Origin: Alphaproteobacteria bacterium
GTDB lineage: Bacteria > Pseudomonadota > Alphaproteobacteria > Paracaedibacterales > CAITNM01
Assembly: GCA_021298215.1 (NCBI GenBank)
Contig: JAJTEE010000006.1
Location: 1-64,000, forward strand
DNA length: 64,000 bases
Reading direction: 5' to 3'
Part shown: one piece after another, positions 25,686 to 33,429 of the stretch
Layout of the letters: each line of letters begins with the position of its first letter
Position numbering within the stretch: position 1 is the stretch's first letter
Notes under the pieces: generated by a model
What the model was told of the DNA's origin: nothing
The model's database searches: none
Seen by the model: only the letters and a program-made list of their open reading frames with translations
Program-made: the position numbers and the translations under genes

Positions 25686-26498
25686 TTATTGATTCGGCGG
25701 AATATCAACATGGACTTGATCTACTTGTAGGTGGGCGGGAATTTTTGCTGCACTTTTAAAAGTAAGCTCTTCGTTTGGTTGTATTAGTTCTTGTTTCCAT
25801 TTGTATGACCATGTACGAATTTGGCAAAATCCTTCTTCGTTAGGCGTTTGGTCTGGCTGACAGGTCCCCCAGGCTTTTAGCTGAATATTTTGAAGAGGTG
25901 TTGCTAGTTGACCTGAATTTTTAACTTGGCCCACAACTATAATTTTTTGTTGCTCATTATCTACGGGCTTCACATCAAAATGAATATTTTCAATTATCAG
26001 GACATCGGGCGAAATCTGTTTTTCTGAATCGGATGAGAAATTTAATAATGGATGATCAAATTGCATCGCAACAAATGCTAACGATATTGTTCCTCCAAAA
26101 ATCAGCAAGCTCCAAAAAATTACTAAAAGAAGAGTTTTCCATTGTTTCGGCTTGGCGATATCTTTTTTAGGTGATTTTTGTTGAGGTGAAAAATGATGAT
26201 GAGCATTATTGCTAGCTGAAAAAGAAATATTTGGTGATTGATCTGTATGCTTAGCAAATGGCTTTTTGTACAGTAAGGAAATATCAGTTAAATTTCTGAA
26301 GGGCTGTTCTGGCGCCGCTATTTTAATATCTTTTTGGTTGGTATTGATTGATTCTTTTTTTAATTCCCACCATTGTTCATGGCAATTAGAACAGGCAAGT
26401 TGCACACCATGCCCACTATTATCAGGCAGATTAATATAATTTAATCGACTAGTATCAAGCCTATATTGCTTATGACATCTTGGACAAGAAACAATCAC
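25686..26498 (-). CDS. zinc-ribbon membrane protein with DUF3426-type domain
   Basis: The N-terminus is an MJ0042-type zinc ribbon: C-P-R-C near residue 5, then C-S-N-C near residue 35, with the family pattern R-L-D-x-S-R-L. A low-complexity His/Lys/Pro linker leads to one membrane segment (about 120-145). The C-terminal domain (about 170-270) matches the DUF3426 pattern: a V-x-G-Q-V-K-N-S-G motif and a final F-K-S-A-x-x-I-P. Function is unknown for the family. It heads the unit zinc ribbon, Mic60-like, HemY-like, exported Lys-rich protein. Confidence 0.72.
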   Translation of the reverse strand: MIVSCPRCHKQYRLDTSRLNYINLPDNSGHGVQLACSNCHEQWWELKKESINTNQKDIKIAAPEQPFRNLTDISLLYKKPFAKHTDQSPNISFSASNNAHHHFSPQQKSPKKDIAKPKQWKTLLLVIFWSLLIFGGTISLAFVAMQFDHPLLNFSSDSEKQISPDVLIIENIHFDVKPVDNEQQKIIVVGQVKNSGQLATPLQNIQLKAWGTCQPDQTPNEEGFCQIRTWSYKWKQELIQPNEELTFKSAAKIPAHLQVDQVHVDIPPNQ

Positions 26499-26553
26499 AA
26501 TTATTCATTTTTTTTAATGTTATCGACATTCTAGTCGTTTTTCTAAACTGCTG

Positions 26554-27369
26554 CTACTTTAATTTCACTATTTGCTCTTTCCAAATATCTGGCCAGTTAC
26601 TGTCGTGTTCAAAGCCTTTGATTGGTATTATGCAAATCTTTTCTGATCCAAGTTTCTGTTTGTACTGCAATCCTAGGTCAATGGTCGTATTTGCGTCCTC
26701 TGTCCCTAAAAAATGAATTTGAGGTATTTCTCTTAATTTTTCTCGATTTTCTAGGGGATTTAAGGATAAAGAAAGAGGTTGGGTTTGATGGTAATGTGTC
26801 CATTGTGAATGATCTAAATTTCCAGCAAAAGTAATAATACGTTGAAGATTTTTAAATTTTGCGGCAACTAGCAAGGCAACACTAGCTCCCCCCGAATAGG
26901 CAACAAATTCTACGGTCTCAAAGTGAAATTTTTGCTGACAGAATTGTATTGCTTCTATGGTGGCTTGAATAACTTCGGTTGAATATCTAGCAGTTGTCCA
27001 ATATTTAGGGTCAGGGATGTGGTCTTTTGTGTAATGATAAGGACGAGTAATTACTACCTTTGTTAAATTGCGGCTATCCACGCTCGCAAGTCTAATCGCC
27101 ATTGGATCGGTTGGCGTAGGGTTAATAGCTACTTCTCCGTACTTGTTAATAACAAGCCCATCGCCCTCAAAGTAAATAACAGCATGCTTGCTGTGGTAAT
27201 CTTTATAAAAAATTTGCAGCGGAAAAGTTGAAGTTTTAACTACAAGGGGCCTGTATTGATTGTTTTCGGCTAAACCAAAAGCTTTGGTGATTCGAACTTG
27301 ATCGCTGCTGCATCCAAATAAAAAAAGAGCGGTGAAAATCACCGCCCTTTTTAGTCTTATTTTCTGCAC
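26554..27369 (-). CDS. lipoprotein with alpha/beta-hydrolase fold
   Basis: A 271-residue putative envelope lipoprotein: basic start, hydrophobic run and lipobox L17-F-G-C20. The mature part looks like an alpha/beta hydrolase with nucleophile S159 in A-Y-S-G-G, an acid candidate in F-L-G-T-E-D and a histidine in G-F-E-H-D. The substrate is unknown. It starts six bases after the outer-membrane barrel gene. A strong intrinsic terminator hairpin (27329-27345) lies inside its signal-peptide codons, so read-through from the barrel gene would be limited. Confidence 0.7.
   Translation of the reverse strand: MQKIRLKRAVIFTALFLFGCSSDQVRITKAFGLAENNQYRPLVVKTSTFPLQIFYKDYHSKHAVIYFEGDGLVINKYGEVAINPTPTDPMAIRLASVDSRNLTKVVITRPYHYTKDHIPDPKYWTTARYSTEVIQATIEAIQFCQQKFHFETVEFVAYSGGASVALLVAAKFKNLQRIITFAGNLDHSQWTHYHQTQPLSLSLNPLENREKLREIPQIHFLGTEDANTTIDLGLQYKQKLGSEKICIIPIKGFEHDSNWPDIWKEQIVKLK
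27321..27347 (-). terminator. intrinsic terminator of the barrel-protein gene, inside the next coding sequence
   Basis: On the minus strand GCGGTGA, a 3-base loop and TCACCGC (27345 down to 27329) are followed by a T-rich run (27326-27321). It sits 31-55 bases past the barrel stop but within codons 8-17 of the lipoprotein gene. Confidence 0.8.
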
Positions 27370-27375
27370 TTCTTA

Positions 27376-28554
27376 TTAGAAGCCGTAGTGTAAACGAAGA
27401 CCAGTTACGTAAGTTTTCAACTGACCACGAGCTGTGTAGTCAAATTGTAAGCTTCCAGACAATGCGTCATCATTTTTCACTTGTAATCCAGCTCCACCAC
27501 CAATTGCTGAGCGGTTAACTTTGTATGCAGCAGCAGTAGCAAATGTTACACCTTGGTTTTTCTTCACGTCATATTGGCCGTGAACGTTGATGAAAGGCAT
27601 AACGCTTGGAGTCATTTGGTAACCAACTAACACTTTTGCAGTCGCAGTTTGCGCTTTAAAGGTATTTGATGGAACAGACATAGCGCTTCCATTGTAAGCT
27701 GCTTGCTGTGATTTTTCTGTAAATTTATCCATTTTGCTTTGCATCATCAAGTAACCAAGTTGCAAGTTAAAGGATGTTTTGTTTACTTTGTTTACAAAGT
27801 TAGCAAATACACCACCAAACATTGCTTTTGCTTTTGGTGTGCAAGTAAATGTGTTGTCGATGTAGTTTACAACGCCAGCAGCGTTTGTTTGTTGAGTGGT
27901 AATCCAACGACGACTGTCATTTCCTTTTGTTGTGCTCCAACCACCAACAAATTCAAAGTTGAAGTTTTTGTGTGGAACGATAATAAAGTAAGGATTCACA
28001 CCCAGTGTGTCTTGTTTCATTTTACCATTGTTAAACTCAGTTCTTGCATCCAAATGTGAATAGCTTAAACCTAAACCAGCGCAGAACATGTTGTTAAATT
28101 TATAGTCTGCTCCAACCATTGTTAGATAGGATTGACCATTCCAAGCTTGTCCTGTAACTGAGTTATCAATGGCGCCATAGCTTACGCGTAACCAAGTAGA
28201 AGCTTTGTGAGCAGATCCTGATGAACCAGCAATTTTTGTTCCTGTATCAGCACCCAAAGCCCCCGCATTTGATCCACTGCCATTCATTGCTTCAGCAGCT
28301 TCTGCTGTTACGGCGCTAACTAAACCAAGAATCTTGGTTACCTTAACAGCCATAACTGTTGGTTCAGTAACAACGGCACCAGGGGTTGTTGCAACGGAAC
28401 TATAAGCATAATAACCTGCAGCTTTAGTTACGCCAGTAGGTGCAACAGGAGCGCTAGTTGGAGTACCACCACTTGGAGGGGCGAACAAATAGCCACTTCC
28501 AGTCACTGCAGCAACAAACGCAAGCGTTCTTGCCGTCTTAAATTGTTTAAACAT
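27376..28554 (-). CDS. outer-membrane beta-barrel (autotransporter-barrel-like) surface protein
   Basis: The 392-residue protein has a long N-terminal signal region, then a Pro/Thr/Ala/Gly-rich segment (about 25-115) in place of a large passenger domain. A C-terminal barrel of about 270 residues follows: alternating strands such as Y-L-T-M-V-G-A-D-Y-K-F, L-G-L-S-Y-S-H-L-D and G-L-R-L-H-Y-G-F, ending in the terminal Phe needed for barrel insertion. The pattern resembles the autotransporter beta-domain. AAGAGG precedes the ATG and a strong terminator follows the gene, which suggests high expression. Probably a major surface protein; ligand unknown. Confidence 0.8.
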   Translation of the reverse strand: MFKQFKTARTLAFVAAVTGSGYLFAPPSGGTPTSAPVAPTGVTKAAGYYAYSSVATTPGAVVTEPTVMAVKVTKILGLVSAVTAEAAEAMNGSGSNAGALGADTGTKIAGSSGSAHKASTWLRVSYGAIDNSVTGQAWNGQSYLTMVGADYKFNNMFCAGLGLSYSHLDARTEFNNGKMKQDTLGVNPYFIIVPHKNFNFEFVGGWSTTKGNDSRRWITTQQTNAAGVVNYIDNTFTCTPKAKAMFGGVFANFVNKVNKTSFNLQLGYLMMQSKMDKFTEKSQQAAYNGSAMSVPSNTFKAQTATAKVLVGYQMTPSVMPFINVHGQYDVKKNQGVTFATAAAYKVNRSAIGGGAGLQVKNDDALSGSLQFDYTARGQLKTYVTGLRLHYGF

Positions 28555-28717
28555 AGATATCCTCTTAAAAATATTTCATTACAATATAAAACATAAAGAG
28601 ATTATCTAAAATTTTTTAGTTTTTTTGATTAATTTTTTTATATAATTCCTTTAATGTATCTCTGAAGCAACAAGCATTTAACGAAGCGTTAATTTTTCTG
28701 ACAATCTGTGGATAAGC

Positions 28718-30655
28718 ATGGCATTCCTACAACGAAACTTTTTCATTCTTTTAATTTTTTTTTCTTTTGTGCCTATTATTTGGCCAACGGGAATTTTTCA
28801 AGAATCCGATTGGGCAATTTTTGGTCTTTGGTTTATCGCTGGCTTTTATGCTCTCATTTTTCCAAGGGAGGTAAAAATATCCCCCCTAGCTCTAGGATTT
28901 CTTTTTCTAGCAGCTTTTAGCTTGTTTGGGGTTTTGCAAAATAATCTAACTTCAATTGGCGGCATTAACGAAATACGAGAAGGAACAGCCACATCTTTGG
29001 CTTTAGCCATATTAATTGTAGTAGGGCGACAAGCTAACATGCAAAGCCTTCCATTGTGGATAGCACCAATATTGTATGGGCTTATAACGGTAGCAGGCTG
29101 TCATGGTTTACTTCATTTAAAGACGTACATTTTTCTTGATATCTCTGCCTTTCCAATGTTAGCAAGCATTCCGCTTTATGTGAAATTTCGCCAATCTCTA
29201 CTTCGGTTTCAATATCTATGGGATAGCACATATGTTATCGCGTTTTTATTTTTATTAAAGTATTGCGATAATGTGGCAGCTATTATTGCCAGCTTATGCG
29301 CTTTTATTTTTGTTTTTCTATTACCTTTTGCAAAAAGGTGTATGAAATTTTTGCCTAAGCAAGATGGTCTCTACGTTATTTTCGGTTTATGGCTGATTGC
29401 TATGATGGTTCTTGTCTCATGGAATTTCTTTTCTCATCTGATACCTCAACTACAAAGTCGCACATTGCTTGGAATCGTTTCCGTGTTTCAATATTTTGAT
29501 CATTTTAATTGGTCAAAGCTTTTTCATGCTCTTTTTGGGTATGGGTGGGGGAGCTATCAGGAATTTCCAGTTCTTAATCTCTTCAGACTAGAAGATTTTT
29601 CAATGTACGTGGATGGAAAGTTTAATCCAAATTGGGAATTTCTAGAGCGCAACCTCTTGCATACCCATAATTTAATCTTGGAATCATTTGTTTCGTCGGG
29701 CTTATTAGGTACAGGTCTCTTATTGGCGGTCATCTATAAATGGGTAAATAATATTGATATCAAAGATTGGTCAGGTCGTTTCTTTGTTGTCAGTTATTTA
29801 ATTTTACTCAGTGCATGGTTTCAAACACCTCCGGTTTTAATTTTTTCATTATTTGCCATGGTATGCATTCAAGAAAAAGATTCTTATCAACTAAAATTAC
29901 CTCGCTTTGTTTGGGTTTCTTGCGGAATATTTTTAATGGTATTTTCTTGTGTAGAATTTTGGTCTTCCATTTCCCTTAATAAGCATAAATTTAAAACCAT
30001 TCAAACATTTGAGGAAGATGTTTCAGCATTTGTTAACGATCCGGCTCATTCTTATGATAAATGGAGCACGTATAAAGGATCTAATTGGACCATTGGTTGG
30101 TTTACACAGGGATTAAATACTATCACTAAAGCTGATACCAAATATCTGCTGGATGTTGAAAAAGCCATTGTACAGATTACAAAAGATTATCTTGATTCTT
30201 GCCAAAAGCGTAATGTTGTTAGTTCAGTCCACGTTATTAACATGTGCAATACATTTGCTAGTTTGCAACAAGTAAGAATTTCGAAAGACTCAGAATTTTT
30301 TGTGAATTTTAAAAAGGCCGTTTTAGAGCATATAAAAAGATTTCCTGAACGTTCAGATATGGCAATTGGTTTTTTAAACATATGTTTTGATAAATTAGAG
30401 GATATCAGAGAAGTGAGTGAAATTGCCGATGCTATTTTAGTAGCATTTCCAAATCATTCGGTTGGTCTTTGGTTCGAAGGGCTTTCTGATTTAAGCTTAG
30501 GTAACAACAAAGCGCAGGCTGTTGAAAAGATGCGGCAGGCAGTGAATCTTGGACTTAATCGGTATATGCCGGTTCCAACAGAGCTTCTACAAGAGTTGGG
30601 AGTGCAACAGCAAGCAAATACCATCAATAAAAAAGTTAAACATGCGATTAAATAA
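28718..30655 (+). CDS. O-antigen ligase/polymerase-like membrane protein with C-terminal helical domain
   Basis: The first 420 residues carry about ten membrane segments and the Wzy_C/WaaL-type periplasmic loop motif H-T-H-N-L-I-L-E-S-F-V-S-S-G-L-L-G (about 325-341), preceded by G-Y-G-W-G-S. Such proteins join or polymerise surface polysaccharide on the periplasmic side. The last 220 residues are soluble and helical, with a TPR-like ending (G-L-S-D-L-S-L-G-N-N-K-A-Q-A-V-E-K-M-R-Q-A-V). No glycosyltransferase genes are adjacent, so ligase versus polymerase cannot be settled. Divergent from the barrel gene. Confidence 0.7.
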   Translation: MAFLQRNFFILLIFFSFVPIIWPTGIFQESDWAIFGLWFIAGFYALIFPREVKISPLALGFLFLAAFSLFGVLQNNLTSIGGINEIREGTATSLALAILIVVGRQANMQSLPLWIAPILYGLITVAGCHGLLHLKTYIFLDISAFPMLASIPLYVKFRQSLLRFQYLWDSTYVIAFLFLLKYCDNVAAIIASLCAFIFVFLLPFAKRCMKFLPKQDGLYVIFGLWLIAMMVLVSWNFFSHLIPQLQSRTLLGIVSVFQYFDHFNWSKLFHALFGYGWGSYQEFPVLNLFRLEDFSMYVDGKFNPNWEFLERNLLHTHNLILESFVSSGLLGTGLLLAVIYKWVNNIDIKDWSGRFFVVSYLILLSAWFQTPPVLIFSLFAMVCIQEKDSYQLKLPRFVWVSCGIFLMVFSCVEFWSSISLNKHKFKTIQTFEEDVSAFVNDPAHSYDKWSTYKGSNWTIGWFTQGLNTITKADTKYLLDVEKAIVQITKDYLDSCQKRNVVSSVHVINMCNTFASLQQVRISKDSEFFVNFKKAVLEHIKRFPERSDMAIGFLNICFDKLEDIREVSEIADAILVAFPNHSVGLWFEGLSDLSLGNNKAQAVEKMRQAVNLGLNRYMPVPTELLQELGVQQQANTINKKVKHAIK

Positions 30656-30660
30656 TTAAG

Positions 30661-31446
30661 TTACGTGTTTAAAAGTAAGCGATCGCTATCGATTGAGCTA
30701 CCAAACTGATGCATAAGATCTTGAGGTGTAAGCTTATTGCGTTCCTTTCCTGAAACATCATAAATAAGTTTACTTTCATGGAGCATAATCGTGCGCGTCC
30801 CATATTGTAATGCATGGGACAAACTATGCGTTACCATCAGTGCTGTTAGGCCTTTTTCTTTTACAATTTGCTGAGTAACATCCATGACAAAACGGCTTGT
30901 TTTCGGATCTAAGGCAGCTGTATGTTCGTCCAAAAGCAAAATTTTTAATGGACTTAACGTCGCCATAAGTAAACTAACGGCTTGGCGTTGCCCTCCTGAT
31001 AGCATAGCCATGGATGTGTCTAAGCGGTTTTCTAATCCTAAATTTAAAGATTTTAATGCACTTTGAAACTCAGAGCGTGTGGTGCCAGAAAGAGCATTTT
31101 TTAATGATCTAGCTCTTCCTCTGTGGGAGGCTAAAGCTAAATTTTCACCAATGGTTAATTGAGAGCATGTGCCTGCAACAGGATCTTGAAATACTCTTGC
31201 AACATGTTTAGCCCTGACATTTGCTCCAAGCTGAGTAACGTCTTCTTCGTCAATCCATATATGCCCCGCACTCGGCATAATTTCTCCGGCGATTGCATTA
31301 AGCAACGTCGATTTACCAGCGCCATTACTCCCAATAACGGTAACAAACTCTCCTTCTTGAATGTTGAGAGAAACATCTTTAAGGGCAGTTCTAAATGCTG
31401 CTGTTCCTGCTCCAAAATGTACAGAAAGGTTTTTTATGCTAATCAT
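30661..31446 (-). CDS. ABC transporter ATP-binding protein (COG1101 type)
   Basis: Cytoplasmic ATPase of a three-gene importer. The 261-residue protein has Walker A G-S-N-G-A-G-K-S-T (about 39-47), signature L-S-G-G-Q-R-Q-A, Walker B I-L-L-L-D-E-H-T-A-A-L-D-P and the H-loop V-T-H-S. The D-E-H-T form of Walker B and partnership with a COG4120-like permease and COG2984-like binding protein place it in the uncharacterised or amino-acid-type family. Its start overlaps the permease stop by four bases. Confidence 0.87.
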   Translation of the reverse strand: MISIKNLSVHFGAGTAAFRTALKDVSLNIQEGEFVTVIGSNGAGKSTLLNAIAGEIMPSAGHIWIDEEDVTQLGANVRAKHVARVFQDPVAGTCSQLTIGENLALASHRGRARSLKNALSGTTRSEFQSALKSLNLGLENRLDTSMAMLSGGQRQAVSLLMATLSPLKILLLDEHTAALDPKTSRFVMDVTQQIVKEKGLTALMVTHSLSHALQYGTRTIMLHESKLIYDVSGKERNKLTPQDLMHQFGSSIDSDRLLLNT

Positions 31447-32333
31447 ACTTTGCTACCAAACTGCTTTTTTAAGTCTGGTAAAAGCATAGCTACTCCAACA
31501 AGAACTGCGGTTACTAGATTTAGATCGGCAGCCTGTAAAAACGATCCGCCAATATTTAAAGCGGCGGCGATAACAAACCTGTACAATATCGCACCAGCAA
31601 TACAGGCAATAATAGTTCGGCTGATTTTATTTGTTGGCAAAATTGCTTCCCCAATAATAACAGCGGCAAGACCAACGATAATTGTGCCAACGCCCATGCT
31701 CACATCTGCATAACCACTAACTTTAGCAAATATAGCTCCGCCTAAGGCAACAAAGCTGTTGGCAAGGCACAATCCTAGACTCACCATAATTTTATCATTA
31801 ATGCCCTGTGCTCTTGCCATGCGCGCATTGTTTCCTGTTGCTCGTAAGGCCAGTCCAATGTTTGTTTTTAAAAAACAGTTCAATATGTAAGTTAATATTC
31901 CAACCAAAATCAGCATCGGAAGAACTCTCCAGAAAGGTCCAAAGGGCGCCTTAAAAGACACGAAAAACTCTTCAAAGATAGTTTTCTCTCCAAGCAATGG
32001 AATGTTAGGGCGCCCCATAATTCGAAGATTAACTGAATAAAGAGCAGTCATAACTAAAATACCTGATAACAAGTTCATAAATTTCAGGTGTGTCGAGAGC
32101 CATGCTGTAATTAATCCTGCTAGGCCACCTAAAATCATAGCTACAATAGTTGCTATCAAAGGATGTACACCGGCAACAATTAAAGCCGCGCAAGTAGCAG
32201 CGCCTAGAGGAAAAGAACCATCTACACTTAAATCAGGAAAATCAAGCACGCGTAACGATAGATAAACGCCTATAGCAACGAATCCATAAATAAGCCCAAG
32301 CTCTAAGGTTCCTACTAATTGAATCATGTTCAT
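31443..32333 (-). CDS. ABC transporter permease (COG4120 type)
   Basis: Inner-membrane channel subunit of 296 residues with about eight hydrophobic segments. It has the family start L-E-L-G-L-I-Y-G-F-V-A-I-G-V-Y-L-S-L-R-V, the D-G-S-F-P-L-G-A motif and the coupling-type region A-L-R-A-T-G-N-N-A-R-M-A-R-A-Q-G-I. It overlaps both neighbouring genes by four bases and forms a tight importer operon with them. Confidence 0.87.
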   Translation of the reverse strand: MNMIQLVGTLELGLIYGFVAIGVYLSLRVLDFPDLSVDGSFPLGAATCAALIVAGVHPLIATIVAMILGGLAGLITAWLSTHLKFMNLLSGILVMTALYSVNLRIMGRPNIPLLGEKTIFEEFFVSFKAPFGPFWRVLPMLILVGILTYILNCFLKTNIGLALRATGNNARMARAQGINDKIMVSLGLCLANSFVALGGAIFAKVSGYADVSMGVGTIIVGLAAVIIGEAILPTNKISRTIIACIAGAILYRFVIAAALNIGGSFLQAADLNLVTAVLVGVAMLLPDLKKQFGSKV

Positions 32334-33247
32334 AAGTCTGAACCGCTCATTGTTACAGCCTCGTCTAAGAAATCTTCAGATTCTAATTGTATCCCAAGGT
32401 GGCGAATTGTATCCATATTTAAATGCAACTGGGGATAAACTTCCTCAAAAGCATCTTTTTTTACAGAACCTAGTAAAAAGTTACTGCATATTTCTGCAAT
32501 ATCGTGTGCGACTTCTTGCATGTCAAAATCATAACCACCAAGTGCTCCTGCTCGAATTAATCCTGCATGATTAGTGAAAACAGGAACTTTCTTCATTTTA
32601 AAATGCTCTAAAATAAGTTCAAAATCTGAAAAAATAAGAGGGCTTGGCAACAAAATCACAGCATTAATATTTGATGAAACAGTTTTTAAAATGGTTGCAA
32701 TATTTTGTTTTGCTGACAAAGCAAATGGTTGAAAGTGAATCTTTTTAATTTTTGCGATTTCTTCATATTGTGCAATTAAGTTCTTGGAGAATAAATCTTG
32801 ATCATCATAGATAATCAAACAATGTATAGGTGTTTTTACAACATTGCCAATAAATTCTAATAATTGCTGAATGTTATTCTCTTTGATCAATCCAATGGTT
32901 TTAGAGTCTTCATCATCAACTGGGTTTTGCAAGTTAATTCCAATTTTTAGAGACTCATCATTACTATTTTTAATCTGTTCGTCTAACTTATCTTGTTCCA
33001 AAAATATCTTTAATGGAGCATTTTTACACCCTGTAGCTGAATCATTTATAATTTGATGTTTCTTGATATCTTGCAACTGCAATGCTTGGGAGATCAATTG
33101 CATATCGTTCTTGGCGCCTGGGACGTTAGATTTATAAATGCAGATTTTTCTTTGGTCTGAATTTAGCATGAATATTTTTTTATAGAGACTGATACCGCCT
33201 ACCAAGATCACTATAGCGCTGATAATAAAAAATATGCGTTTATTCAT
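32330..33247 (-). CDS. ABC transporter substrate-binding protein (COG2984-like), membrane-anchored
   Basis: Periplasmic binding component of the importer, 305 residues. The N-terminus (M-N-K-R then hydrophobic to about 22) has no obvious cleavage site or lipobox, so it may stay anchored. The body follows the COG2984 two-domain pattern weakly: I-N-A-V-I-L-L-P-S-P, V-P-V-F-T-N-H-A-G-L and G-A-L-G-G-Y-D-F-D near the hinge. It is more divergent than its partners, and the ligand cannot be predicted (the family includes tryptophan/tyrosine-type importers). It is first in the operon. Confidence 0.75.
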   Translation of the reverse strand: MNKRIFFIISAIVILVGGISLYKKIFMLNSDQRKICIYKSNVPGAKNDMQLISQALQLQDIKKHQIINDSATGCKNAPLKIFLEQDKLDEQIKNSNDESLKIGINLQNPVDDEDSKTIGLIKENNIQQLLEFIGNVVKTPIHCLIIYDDQDLFSKNLIAQYEEIAKIKKIHFQPFALSAKQNIATILKTVSSNINAVILLPSPLIFSDFELILEHFKMKKVPVFTNHAGLIRAGALGGYDFDMQEVAHDIAEICSNFLLGSVKKDAFEEVYPQLHLNMDTIRHLGIQLESEDFLDEAVTMSGSDL

Positions 33248-33429
33248 ATAGCTTTGCCTTTTACACGCGAGAACTATAACGTGTTTTTAATAAAAAAACT
33301 ATGGGGGCAGGAATTTTATTCTATTAGCCCTGAATTTATACCAAATAAGTGCAACTATAACATTTTGTAGCTTTTGAAAGTTTGTTTTTTCGTACTTCCT
33401 AGTAGCATGGTATGTTACGTAAATAATTC

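Noticed and set aside
27739..28059. A 106-codon plus-strand frame opposite the barrel protein gene
   Set aside because: The Cys/Val/Phe-rich translation reflects the complementary codons of a Thr/Asn-rich barrel.
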